Shown here: piece after piece, positions 1 through 6,937 of the stretch | Layout: each line of letters starts with the position of its first letter | Position numbering within the stretch: the first letter of the stretch is position 1 | Assembly: GCA_041477005.1 (NCBI GenBank) | Contig: JBGOUJ010000269.1 | Span: 1-9,766, forward strand | Reading direction: 5' to 3' | Source: JBGOUJ01 sp041477005 | Lineage (GTDB): Bacteria; Acidobacteriota; Terriglobia; Bryobacterales; JACQDG01 | Length of the DNA stretch: 9,766 bases | Position numbers and translations under genes: made by a program | Notes under the pieces: model-generated | What the model was told of the DNA's origin: nothing | The model's database searches: none | Seen by the model: the letters and a program-made list of their open reading frames with translations, nothing else

Positions 1-1
1 G

Positions 2-685
2 ATGGATCGCCGGAGCGCGGATGACAGGATCGACAGCCTGTGGGCGGCGCTTTCGATGGGTGAGCGAATGACTTTGCCGGACGGCCTGGGCGCCGTTACC
101 GGTGACGCCGAAGCGAAGCCGGTCCCCGGGCGCGAAGCGATCCTTATTAACTGGGACATGCCCGAAGCAACCCCGGCGGCGTTCGCCGTCGGGCTGCCCG
201 GCCAGGTCTCCTACTGCTTCGATGCCGGAGAATCCCGGCTGCGCTACGCCTGGCTGGGCGGTTTCATCGACATGACCGCGACGCTGTATCGAAAGGCGGA
301 CGCCAACAAGATCACGCCGACGGCGCAGCTGGTGGGCCAGGTCTTCTACCGCAGCCCGGAGTTCCCGCTGCGCATTGGCGCCGTGGATCGCGTCCCGCAG
401 CGGCGCTTCCGCGGCTACCGCATCATCGAGGGCGTGCCGCAGTTCCACTACCAGATCGACGGCATCGACGTATACGAGCGCGTGGTGGCCACCAAGAGCA
501 AGAAAGGCATAACGCGCGAGTTCACCATCGCCCGCGTGGATCAGCCCATGTGGTTCCTGGCCGGCCAGACCGACGGCCTCTTCGTCTCTTCCACCGCCGG
601 AGCCATTCAAGACGGGCGGTTGCAGATCCCGCGCGGCGACGGCGTGCGCTTCCGCGTGACCATCTCCAAGGAGAAAGAAGATTGA
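2..685 (+). CDS. C-terminal part of a secreted cytochrome/dehydrogenase-associated protein (5' partial)
   Basis: The frame is open from the first bases of the window to TGA at 683-685, so the 227 residues seen are probably the C-terminal part of a longer protein; the ATG at position 2 is likely internal. The visible part is beta-rich and has no membrane segment and no CxxCH haem motif. It contains the stretches AVGLPGQVSYCFDAG (about residues 61-75) and YAWLGGFIDMTATLYRK (about 82-98). I associate this pattern with the C-terminal region of large c-type cytochrome or haem-binding proteins found beside beta-propeller dehydrogenases in Acidobacteriota, Planctomycetota and Verrucomicrobiota. That association is from memory of the family, not proven here. 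The stop overlaps the TTG start of the next gene, which points to an operon and a shared role, perhaps electron transfer from the downstream dehydrogenase-like protein. Coding is secure; function is weak. Confidence 0.6.
   Translation: MDRRSADDRIDSLWAALSMGERMTLPDGLGAVTGDAEAKPVPGREAILINWDMPEATPAAFAVGLPGQVSYCFDAGESRLRYAWLGGFIDMTATLYRKADANKITPTAQLVGQVFYRSPEFPLRIGAVDRVPQRRFRGYRIIEGVPQFHYQIDGIDVYERVVATKSKKGITREFTIARVDQPMWFLAGQTDGLFVSSTAGAIQDGRLQIPRGDGVRFRVTISKEKED
668..673 (+). promoter_or_regulatory. Shine-Dalgarno site that fixes a TTG start
   Basis: AAGGAG lies 8 bases before TTG at 682-684 and sits inside the end of the preceding gene. With the signal peptide that begins exactly at this TTG, it decides the start of the beta-propeller gene in preference to the upstream in-frame ATG at 550. 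Confidence 0.8.
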
Positions 686-2181
686 AGAAATACTTCGCTA
701 TCTTCGCGCCCCTGTTTCTGGCTGCGGCGGCCCTGGCCCAGGTGCCCAGCGATTCCTACCGCGTCGAGATGGTGCCCACGCCCAAAGGAATCGCGCCCGA
801 GGTCAGCGCCATCGCGTTCACCGCGGACGGCCAGTTGGCCGCGGCCTTCCGCCGGGGATACCTCTATTTGATGGACCCCGCCACGAACACCTGGAGAAAG
901 TTCGCCGCCGGCTTCCACACCCCGCTGGGCATCCTGCCGGGCAACAAGGGCGAGTTTTTCATCGGGCACCTGCCGGAGTTGACCCACGTCGTCGATACCG
1001 ACGGCGACGGCGTGGCCGACCTCTACGAAACCGTCGCCGACGGCTGGGGCATGTCGGGCAACTATCACGAGTTTGCGTATGGCCCGCTGTGCGATCGCGA
1101 GGGTAACTTCTTCGTCTCTCTGGGCTGCGCCTCCAACGGCGCCAAGCCGAGAACTCCGGTTCGCGGCGAGCTCACCGAGCGGGGCCGCAATTCCAAGGAG
1201 CCCAAGGAGGGGTTGGTTTCGAGCGTCATGCATTACTCGCCCGTCCCCTATCGCGGCTGCGTGCTGAAGATCAAGCCCGATGGCACGATCATTCCGTTCG
1301 CCACCGGTTTCCGCCAGCCGAACGGAATGGGCTTCGGCCCGGACGGAGAGCTGTTCGTCACCGACAACCAGGGAGACTGGGTCGGGACCTCGCCGCTCTA
1401 TCACGTCACGCAGGGCGGGTTTTACGGCCATCCAGCCTCTCTGAACTGGGACCCGGCCGCTAAGGGCCAGGATCCGGTCGAGATCCCGATTGCCGAGCTC
1501 GCCAAGCGGCGCCAGCAGCCGATCATCCGGTTTCCCCAGAACGACATGGCCGGCTCGACCGCTCAGCCGTTGTTCGACACCACCGCCGGCAAGTTCGGCC
1601 CTTACACCGGGCAAGTGTTCGTCGCCGAGTGGACCTACCCGCGCATCCTGCGGGCGGACCTCGAAAAGGTCGGCGGCGAGTATCAGGGCGCCTGCTTCAT
1701 GTTCGTCGACGGCAACGGCCTGCGGACGGGAAACAACCGGATCGCCTTCGCCCCGGACGGCCGCAGCCTTTACGTCTGCCAGACCTCGCGCATCTGGGGT
1801 TCTTCGGAAGGCATTCAACGCATCGTATTCTCGGGCAAGGTTCCGATGGATATCCTCCGGATGCGCCTGACGGCCACCGGCTTCGACCTGACTTTCACCA
1901 AGCCGGTCGATCCGGAAACCGCCAAGGCTCCGGGGGCCTATTCCATCAGTCATTACTACTATCTTTACCACGCGAAATACGGCTCGCCGAAGACGGATGT
2001 GACGCCGGTGAAGGTCACCGCCGTGTCGGTTTCGAGTGACGGGCTTCACGCTTCACTTACTTTGGAGAAGCTCGTCCCGGGGAGGGTATACGAGCTTCAC
2101 CCCGGGCGGATCAAGGCTGCCGATGGCGATCCGCTGGCGACCAAGATCGCCGCTTACACGTTGAATCGTCTCAAGGATTGA
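682..2181 (+). CDS. Secreted beta-propeller protein, PQQ-dependent sugar dehydrogenase/NHL type
   Basis: This is a 499-residue exported protein. It starts at TTG 682 (the TTGA overlaps the previous stop), preceded by AAGGAG at 8 bases. Residues 1-20 form a clean signal peptide: KK, a hydrophobic core, then cleavage after ALA before Q20. Residues about 25-385 are a beta-propeller of the glucose/sorbosone dehydrogenase kind. It has repeated strands ending in 'PDG' turns (FTADG 46-50, FGPDG 218-222, FAPDG 356-360), the segment GFRQPNGMGFGPDG (209-222) and a calcium-loop-like DTDGDG (105-110). Residues about 388-499 form an Ig-like C-terminal domain (TKPVDPETA 406-414). Such proteins are periplasmic and often oxidise sugars with PQQ, or serve as the propeller domain of haem-binding dehydrogenases; there is no haem motif here. 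The likely role is sugar oxidation together with the upstream protein. Substrate and cofactor are not determinable, and a non-catalytic binding propeller is possible. Confidence 0.85.
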   Translation: MKKYFAIFAPLFLAAAALAQVPSDSYRVEMVPTPKGIAPEVSAIAFTADGQLAAAFRRGYLYLMDPATNTWRKFAAGFHTPLGILPGNKGEFFIGHLPELTHVVDTDGDGVADLYETVADGWGMSGNYHEFAYGPLCDREGNFFVSLGCASNGAKPRTPVRGELTERGRNSKEPKEGLVSSVMHYSPVPYRGCVLKIKPDGTIIPFATGFRQPNGMGFGPDGELFVTDNQGDWVGTSPLYHVTQGGFYGHPASLNWDPAAKGQDPVEIPIAELAKRRQQPIIRFPQNDMAGSTAQPLFDTTAGKFGPYTGQVFVAEWTYPRILRADLEKVGGEYQGACFMFVDGNGLRTGNNRIAFAPDGRSLYVCQTSRIWGSSEGIQRIVFSGKVPMDILRMRLTATGFDLTFTKPVDPETAKAPGAYSISHYYYLYHAKYGSPKTDVTPVKVTAVSVSSDGLHASLTLEKLVPGRVYELHPGRIKAADGDPLATKIAAYTLNRLKD

Positions 2182-2186
2182 ATCGT

Positions 2187-2234
2187 GCCGGCTTCGAAGC
2201 CTCTGCGCAACCACTGAGTCCTAAGGAAGCCGGC
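2187..2234 (+). repeat. Inverted repeat in the spacer after the beta-propeller gene
   Basis: GCCGGCTTC at 2187-2195 is matched exactly by its reverse complement GAAGCCGGC at 2226-2234, giving a 9-bp stem with a 30-base loop. The left arm also overlaps a 10-bp palindrome, GCTTCGAAGC (2191-2200), so two folds compete. No T-run follows, so it is not a standard terminator. It may protect the 3' end of the upstream message or attenuate entry into the enolase-superfamily gene. Confidence 0.45.
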
Positions 2235-2269
2235 GACCCCGCAGCCTGGCTGGTCTCCGCGGTTAAACG

Positions 2270-3796
2270 ATGATGCCTCTCCGTTCCCGAGAACGAGGGT
2301 TGGACCGTCCTCTGGCGTCGGTGACGTGTGGCCTCGCCGCCGTGAGGCGGGCTGCCGTGCGGCCAGCGCTCTCCAGAAGAGACCTGCTCCGCTCCACCGT
2401 TGGCTTCGCGGCAGCCGGTATCGCCGGCAGGGCAGCTACCTCTTGGCGCTCCACCGGTGTTCGGATTGAGGAGATTCGGTACGACTTTGAGGACTTCACC
2501 TACCGGACCCCCATGAAGTTCGCCGCCGAACTGGTGGATCGCACGACGATTCTGAACGTGGACTGCATCGTGCGAACCATGATCGGGCGCTCCGTTCGTG
2601 GGTTTGGCTCGATGAAGATGGGCAACACCTGGTCGTTCCGCTCCCGCGCCCTCTCCTATGACCAGACCCTCAACGTCATGAAGAAGCTGGCCGGCCGTAT
2701 CGCGAAATTGACAGCCGACTACAGAGAGCCCGGCCACCCCATCGACGCCAATCATGCGCTCGAGCCCACCTACCTGAAGGCCGCCGAAGATCTGGCCAAA
2801 CAACTGAAGCTGCCGGAGCCGATTCCCAAGCTGTGCACCCTGGTCACCGCCAGCGCGTTCGATGCGGCCATCCACGACGCCTTCGGCAAGAGCCACCGCC
2901 TCAACTGCTATCACACCTATGGGCCGGACTTCCTGCCGCACGACCTCTCGGCGTATTTGACGCCGGAGTTTCGCGGGGAATTTCCAGATCGCTACATCTC
3001 CCGCGAGCCGAAGGCGCGCCTGCCGGTGTATCACCTGGTGGGCGGGGCCGATGCCCTCACGGCGTCCGATGTGAAACAGCGCATTCAGGACGGACTGCCG
3101 GACAGTCTTGCCGAATGGATCCCTTACAACGGCTTGACCCATTTCAAGATCAAGATGGAGGGTAACGACCTGCGCTGGGATGTGGAGCGGGTTCTGGGCG
3201 TGGACCGCGTGGTGGTCGAGGCGCAGCAAAAACTGCGCCTGGCGGAGCGCGTCTATTCGCTCGATTTCAACGAAATGTGTCCCAACGTGGATTACCTGGT
3301 CGACTTCCTTCACCAGGTCCGCGAAAGGGCGCCGGCGGCCTTCGAGCGCATTCAATACATCGAGCAGCCCACGAAGCGAGACCTCCGCGCGGACCGGGCG
3401 AACGTCATGCACGAGGCGGCCAAGTTAAGGCCTGTTGTCATTGATGAATCGCTGACGGACCTGGAAAGCCTGATGCTGGCTCGAGAAATGGGTTACAGCG
3501 GCGTCGCGCTGAAGGCATGCAAAGGACAAACGCAGTCTCTGCTCATGGCAGCAGCCGGGCAAAAATTCAAAATGTTCCTCTGCGTTCAGGATCTCACCTG
3601 CCCCGGCGCGTCTTTGATTCATTCGGCGGGCCTGGCGGCCCGTATCCCCGGAGTCGCCGCCATCGAAGCGAACGCCCGCCAGTTCGTGCCGGCGGCGAAT
3701 GCGCCCTGGGTGGACAAGTTTCCCGGCTTGTTCGTGATCAAGGACGGCACGATGCAAACAGGGCTTCTGACGAAACCCGGACTTGGCGCGGTGTAA
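2270..3796 (+). CDS. Tat-exported enolase-superfamily enzyme (mandelate racemase/muconate lactonizing type)
   Basis: This is an enolase-superfamily protein with the catalytic set of the muconate-lactonizing subgroup (dipeptide epimerases, OSBS, sugar-acid enzymes). These enzymes abstract a proton next to a carboxylate using a divalent metal. The coordinates give the longest frame, 508 residues from ATG 2270. The capping domain spans about residues 65-190 and the barrel about 190-500. Seen in order are KIK at 293-295 (base lysines), D332 in LDFNE, E365 in YIEQP, D392 in VIDES (three metal ligands) and K415 in ALKACKG (opposite-face lysine). A Tat motif SRRDLL (35-40) and a hydrophobic stretch (about 43-54) lie deep inside the reading frame. 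The true start is therefore probably GTG 2357, which has GAGG at 2344-2347 and would put the arginine pair at residues 7-8. No Shine-Dalgarno site is evident before ATG 2270. Export is unusual for this mainly cytosolic superfamily. The substrate is unknown; a sugar acid or dipeptide is plausible. Confidence 0.85.
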   Translation: MMPLRSRERGLDRPLASVTCGLAAVRRAAVRPALSRRDLLRSTVGFAAAGIAGRAATSWRSTGVRIEEIRYDFEDFTYRTPMKFAAELVDRTTILNVDCIVRTMIGRSVRGFGSMKMGNTWSFRSRALSYDQTLNVMKKLAGRIAKLTADYREPGHPIDANHALEPTYLKAAEDLAKQLKLPEPIPKLCTLVTASAFDAAIHDAFGKSHRLNCYHTYGPDFLPHDLSAYLTPEFRGEFPDRYISREPKARLPVYHLVGGADALTASDVKQRIQDGLPDSLAEWIPYNGLTHFKIKMEGNDLRWDVERVLGVDRVVVEAQQKLRLAERVYSLDFNEMCPNVDYLVDFLHQVRERAPAAFERIQYIEQPTKRDLRADRANVMHEAAKLRPVVIDESLTDLESLMLAREMGYSGVALKACKGQTQSLLMAAAGQKFKMFLCVQDLTCPGASLIHSAGLAARIPGVAAIEANARQFVPAANAPWVDKFPGLFVIKDGTMQTGLLTKPGLGAV

Positions 3797-3814
3797 ACTA
3801 ACCCGCGTGCTTTT
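3786..3814 (+). terminator. Weak hairpin with short T-run spanning the convergent stop codons
   Basis: CGCGG (3787-3791) pairs with CCGCG (3803-3807) around an 11-base loop, with a further G-T pair outside. TTTT follows at 3811-3814. The hairpin covers both the + strand TAA (3794-3796) and the - strand TAG (3800-3798). It is short and the T-run is minimal, so a terminator role for the + strand operon is only tentative. Confidence 0.25.
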
Positions 3815-5981
3815 GCGCGAAGTCCTGCCGGATGGCTCGCAATCTTTCTGCCCAACCTGCCAGTTTGAGATCCCGCTCCCTCTTGAAAACATCCATCTGC
3901 TCGCTGGGAAATCGGCTGACCTCCCATGTTTTCGCAAACCGCTGATAGACCGGCTCCCGGTCCGCATTGATTTCGCCGGCCAGCCTCTCGGCCGTCTTCA
4001 GGGACGCGACGGCCGCCTCGTATCGGCCGCTCTCTTGCATCCGCCGCGCTTCTGAGAGGGCATCCTCGATGGATCCCAGCGTCTCAAACAGGCGGACGTT
4101 GTGGCGCATGACGTTGGCCAGCGCCAGCATAACGTCGACGTTGTACCGGTTTCTGGAAACCTTGCCGAGGTTCTGCTGGAGCAGCGCGATCAATCGCTCA
4201 CTCAGTACTCTTTCCGTCTTCAGATCTCTCAGCTTTGCCGTGGAACGCGGATTCACGACGTGCCGCTCAAACTTCACGGCCATCGCGGCCTGGCCCCGGT
4301 CCTTTACAAAGGCGATCTCCTCGTAGTGGTCTCTCCAGAAAGGCTTGTTGTCGAGGGTGACCGGGTCCGGCAGGTTGGGCAGATCGATGGGCCGGCGCCG
4401 GTCCCAGGAGAAAGTCCAGAACAGGGCGCCGTCGTTCATCAGCTCGTACACGCTCTGCATATCTACGGTTTCAGGGCCATAGAACAGCCGCGCGAACTGC
4501 GGCAGCAACTCGCCGGGATCCGGTTCCGCCGCGTGCCATCCGTACGCTGAGCCGGCGACCAGGCCCAGCCAGATGACCTCCAGTTGCGGGCCGTGGTCAT
4601 CCCAGGCCGCCATGAAGGTCCCGAGCACGTCGTTCTTTCTCACTTCCCCGAAGGAAACCATTTCGCGGACCACGCGCAGGTGATCTCTCGAGAAGACGTC
4701 GTGGTACTTGAAGGGAACATAGTCCGGGAACAGCACCTTCTCCCCGCCCTTCATCGAGAAGTAAATCAGCACCCGCATCCCGTGTTTTCTCTCGATTTCC
4801 AGCTCTCCGGGGCGATCCAGGCTATACCAGCCGGCGGCGCCGTCAATGAGCGCGTTCGGCAGTTTCGGGATATCCTGGGGATCTAGCGGACGCTCCCCCC
4901 AAAACATCACCTGCTTGCCCCGGTCTCTCAAATACTGACTCGCCCGCAGAGTCAGCTCGACGAACAGGCCGCTGGTCCCCAGCCGCTTCACTTTTTCGGC
5001 GCACCCGCAGGTGGCGCCGAGGTAGCGGTTGAAGAAAAGCTCGTCGGTCGAGAAATGAAAATACTTGCCTTGAAACGCCGCCAGCACCTCGTCGAACATC
5101 TCGAGAAGCAGCTTCCAGGATTCCGGCTTCGTCGGGCACATCATGTAGCTCGATTCCGGCACTTCCCTCAACTGGACGAACTCGGGGCGCCGCAACACAA
5201 ACGACATGTGGGCCGGGAAATCGACGATGGGAATCAGCTCGATATGCCTCTCCCGTGCGTAGTCGTCGAGCGCCCGAACCTGCTCCCGGGTGAAGGCCGT
5301 GGGCCGGCTGATCGCCGGGTGCTTCTGATAGGCGAAAGTGTCTTCCAAATGCCAGCCGACGGCATTGATCTTGAACTCGACGGCCCGATCGAGGTACTCC
5401 TTCAGAGTCTCGAAGCGGCTTTGGTGCTCCTTCTCGCACCAATGCATGATGCGTAGCTCCAGGTCGGGCCAGTCTTCCATCGCGCAGGGCGGCAGACTGG
5501 GCCTGGTCCGCCCCTTGGAAACCAGGAGCTGCATCAAGGTAGAAACCCCGTAGAGCAGGCCGGGGCTGTCGTTGCCGGTGATTACGATGTTGGCCGGCTC
5601 GATAGAGAGCTTATAGCCCTGGCGGGCGAGGGCCTCCTTCCGGCCGGGCGCGGCCATCCCCGGCCGGATGGCCAGCCGTATCCGCTTTGGACCGGAGCCG
5701 CCATCTCCGGCCGCAAGCGTGATCCCAAACTCTTTCTGGAGCCTCTCGACGAGCATCCGCACCGCAACGTGCTGCCCGTTGACGCTGGGATCAAGTTCGA
5801 GCCCCCAGTCTGAGCCGAAGGCCACTTCGCCCTCGCGCAATTCAACCTTCTGGGGAGCGGGCAGCAGGGCATAGCCCCGGGACCATAGATTCTGGGCGGA
5901 CGCCGCGGGGCGCGCCTGGGGCGCCAGCGCGACGGCCATCGCTCCACCCAGAAAGTTGCGCCGCGAGAAAATGTCGCGCAT
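3798..5981 (-). CDS. Tat-exported GH20-like glycoside hydrolase (beta-N-acetylhexosaminidase family, divergent)
   Basis: This 727-residue protein resembles glycoside hydrolase family 20, whose members remove terminal N-acetylhexosamines using the substrate acetamido group. The ATG at 5981 is preceded by GGAG at 7 bases. Residues 1-29 are a Tat signal (SRRNFL at 6-11, then Ala-rich ending ASA). Residues about 38-155 match the GH20b domain (LLPAPQKVEL at 39-48; SPGLLYGVSTLMQLL at 139-153). The barrel spans about 170-480: FKINAVGWHLED (203-214), IELIPIVDFPAH (247-258), the catalytic Asp-Glu pair D313-E314 in HFSTDEL, and tryptophan-bearing strands at MFWGE (359-363) and AAWDD (458-462). The C-terminal part from about 540 is mostly helical and of unknown role. 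The family consensus HxGGDE reads HFSTDE here, and the usual substrate-binding arginine after the first strand is not evident near 180-186. The preferred sugar may therefore differ from GlcNAc. It lies 15 bp behind the DUF1080 gene and is probably co-transcribed with it. Confidence 0.85.
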   Translation of the reverse strand: MRDIFSRRNFLGGAMAVALAPQARPAASAQNLWSRGYALLPAPQKVELREGEVAFGSDWGLELDPSVNGQHVAVRMLVERLQKEFGITLAAGDGGSGPKRIRLAIRPGMAAPGRKEALARQGYKLSIEPANIVITGNDSPGLLYGVSTLMQLLVSKGRTRPSLPPCAMEDWPDLELRIMHWCEKEHQSRFETLKEYLDRAVEFKINAVGWHLEDTFAYQKHPAISRPTAFTREQVRALDDYARERHIELIPIVDFPAHMSFVLRRPEFVQLREVPESSYMMCPTKPESWKLLLEMFDEVLAAFQGKYFHFSTDELFFNRYLGATCGCAEKVKRLGTSGLFVELTLRASQYLRDRGKQVMFWGERPLDPQDIPKLPNALIDGAAGWYSLDRPGELEIERKHGMRVLIYFSMKGGEKVLFPDYVPFKYHDVFSRDHLRVVREMVSFGEVRKNDVLGTFMAAWDDHGPQLEVIWLGLVAGSAYGWHAAEPDPGELLPQFARLFYGPETVDMQSVYELMNDGALFWTFSWDRRRPIDLPNLPDPVTLDNKPFWRDHYEEIAFVKDRGQAAMAVKFERHVVNPRSTAKLRDLKTERVLSERLIALLQQNLGKVSRNRYNVDVMLALANVMRHNVRLFETLGSIEDALSEARRMQESGRYEAAVASLKTAERLAGEINADREPVYQRFAKTWEVSRFPSEQMDVFKRERDLKLAGWAERLRAIRQDFAQKHAG

Positions 5982-5996
5982 AGTCGTGCTCCGTCT

Positions 5997-6665
5997 TCAA
6001 CGGACCGTCAGATCGCGGATCCAAATGTCCTTGAACCGCATGCGCGCCCCGCCGCCTGGATGGAGCTGCAGCGCGATCACACCATCGGTGTTGCCGGGGT
6101 CGGGATAGGTAAAGTCGATCATCGGCACGCCATTCAAGCGGGTCCTGATGCGGTTGCCTTCCACCTGGATGAGCATTTCGTTCCAGTCGAAGGGCTTGAT
6201 AACGGTTTCGTTCTCCGGAGCAGGCCAGACAATCCAGCCCTTGGAAGACTTGGGGCCGGTGCGGTCACCGTGCAGCCCGCCGGTGTGATGGCCGATGTGG
6301 TTGTCGATTTCCACCTGAATAAAACGAATCTGGCTAATATCTTCCTCGATGCTGGAGTGAAAAAAGACCCCGCTGTTGGTCAGCGATTCGCAGCGAAAGC
6401 GCAGAAACAGGTGAAAGTCCTTGTAGGTCTTCTCCGTTTTCAGGAAGCCGTCTCCCTTTTTTGTCAGGCTCTCGCCATAAATCGTGCCATCCTCGGCCAC
6501 CCATCTTTCTTTACCGATGGTTTTCCAGCCGGTCAGGTCCTTGCCGTTGAACATCTCGACCCACCCGGAACCAAGCTCCACCGCGCGTTGCGCGGTCTGC
6601 GCCCCGAGCACCTGGCAGCCCAGCAGCAGGCAACAAGCGGAAGTCAGAATCGGGCCGCTACTCAT
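5997..6665 (-). CDS. Secreted DUF1080 / 3-keto-disaccharide hydrolase family protein
   Basis: This 222-residue protein is a single DUF1080 domain with an N-terminal export signal. Its ATG at 6665 has AGGGAG (6673-6678) at 7 bases. Residues about 1-22 are hydrophobic. LLGC at 14-17 could be a lipobox (lipoprotein Cys17), or cleavage may follow LGA at 20-22; the n-region lacks lysine or arginine, so the export type is uncertain. Family signatures are MFNGKDLTGW (38-47), NSGVFFHS (97-104) and the closing VIALQLHPGGGARMRFKDIW (196-215). A His-rich loop, HIGHHTGGLHGDRTG (123-137), may form part of the active site. Members have a concanavalin-like jelly-roll fold, and some hydrolyse 3-keto-glycosides. 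It stands just before the GH20-like gene and about 270 bp after an exported Gfo/Idh/MocA enzyme that could make 3-keto sugars. The family is certain; the substrate is inferred. Confidence 0.9.
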   Translation of the reverse strand: MSSGPILTSACCLLLGCQVLGAQTAQRAVELGSGWVEMFNGKDLTGWKTIGKERWVAEDGTIYGESLTKKGDGFLKTEKTYKDFHLFLRFRCESLTNSGVFFHSSIEEDISQIRFIQVEIDNHIGHHTGGLHGDRTGPKSSKGWIVWPAPENETVIKPFDWNEMLIQVEGNRIRTRLNGVPMIDFTYPDPGNTDGVIALQLHPGGGARMRFKDIWIRDLTVR

Positions 6666-6672
6666 TCGAAAA

Positions 6673-6678
6673 CTCCCT
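6673..6678 (-). promoter_or_regulatory. Ribosome binding site of the DUF1080 gene
   Basis: AGGGAG on the - strand lies 7 bases before ATG at 6665-6663 and supports that start codon. I could not identify convincing -35 and -10 boxes in the spacer upstream of it. Confidence 0.65.
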
Positions 6679-6702
6679 CACGAGGCGTGAAAAAACCGAT
6701 CT

Positions 6703-6753
6703 CACGCGAAGACGCCAAGTACGCCAAGAAAAACTTCTTGCGCCTTTGCGCGA
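6703..6753. repeat. Imperfect inverted repeat of the CGCNAAGACGC intergenic type
   Basis: The spacer between the Gfo/Idh/MocA and DUF1080 genes holds a tandem pair, GACGCCAAG then TACGCCAAG (6711-6728). Next come CAAGAA (6725-6730), AAAC, and TTCTTG (6735-6740), a perfect 6-bp stem. CGCCTTTGCGCG (6741-6752) follows and mirrors the left flank, CGCGAAGACGC. Dispersed elements of this composition ('cgcaaagacgcaaag') are common between genes in many environmental genomes. Their function is unknown; a mobile miniature element or a structured RNA segment is possible. The remaining spacer, about 6754-6876, shows no gene and no clear signal. Confidence 0.5.
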
Positions 6754-6876
6754 AATCTTTCGGTCGGTTCGCGGCTCGGTTTGCCGCTTGCCAAGCTGCG
6801 ACCGTGACGGAGCAGTTGCCGGTAATGCGCAATGAACCGCCGGGCTCCGAGCCTCGCTGCGTCGCACAGTCACAAG

Positions 6877-6931
6877 TCAGCCATCAGCAACCGAGCCTTG
6901 CAGAGCGCTGATGGCTGATGGCTGATGGCTG
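6877..6931. repeat. GCTGATG heptamer tandem repeat with inverted copy (stem-loop)
   Basis: GCTGATG is repeated 3.6 times without error at 6907-6931. An inverted copy, TCAGCCATCAGC (6877-6888), pairs perfectly over 12 bp with 6907-6918 around an 18-base loop, and the pairing can slide by 7. It begins 7 bases beyond the stop codon of the Gfo/Idh/MocA gene (TGA at 6940-6938), inside that gene's 3' untranslated region. No T-run follows on either strand. Heptamer arrays of this kind recur between genes in acidobacterial-type genomes (from memory), and their role is unknown. Confidence 0.6.
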
Positions 6932-6937
6932 CCTCCC

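Noticed and set aside
550..681. ATG 550 as start of the beta-propeller gene
   Set aside because: It would place 44 Arg-rich residues before a perfect signal peptide; TTG 682 has its own AAGGAG.
607..2049. Long open frame on the - strand opposite the beta-propeller gene
   Set aside because: It is an antisense shadow created by GC-rich codon bias; its Arg- and Gly-rich translation shows no family motif, while the + strand protein has a signal peptide and propeller motifs.
2171..3412. Long - strand frame opposite the enolase-superfamily gene
   Set aside because: No motif or start signal; the + strand frame carries all catalytic residues of the enolase superfamily.
6060..6911. + strand frame over the DUF1080 gene and the repeat spacer
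   Set aside because: It runs antisense to a clear DUF1080 domain and ends through the repeat elements, so it is not a gene.
6877..6931. Heptamer array as a CRISPR
   Set aside because: Units are 7 bp, contiguous and without spacers; no cas genes are nearby.
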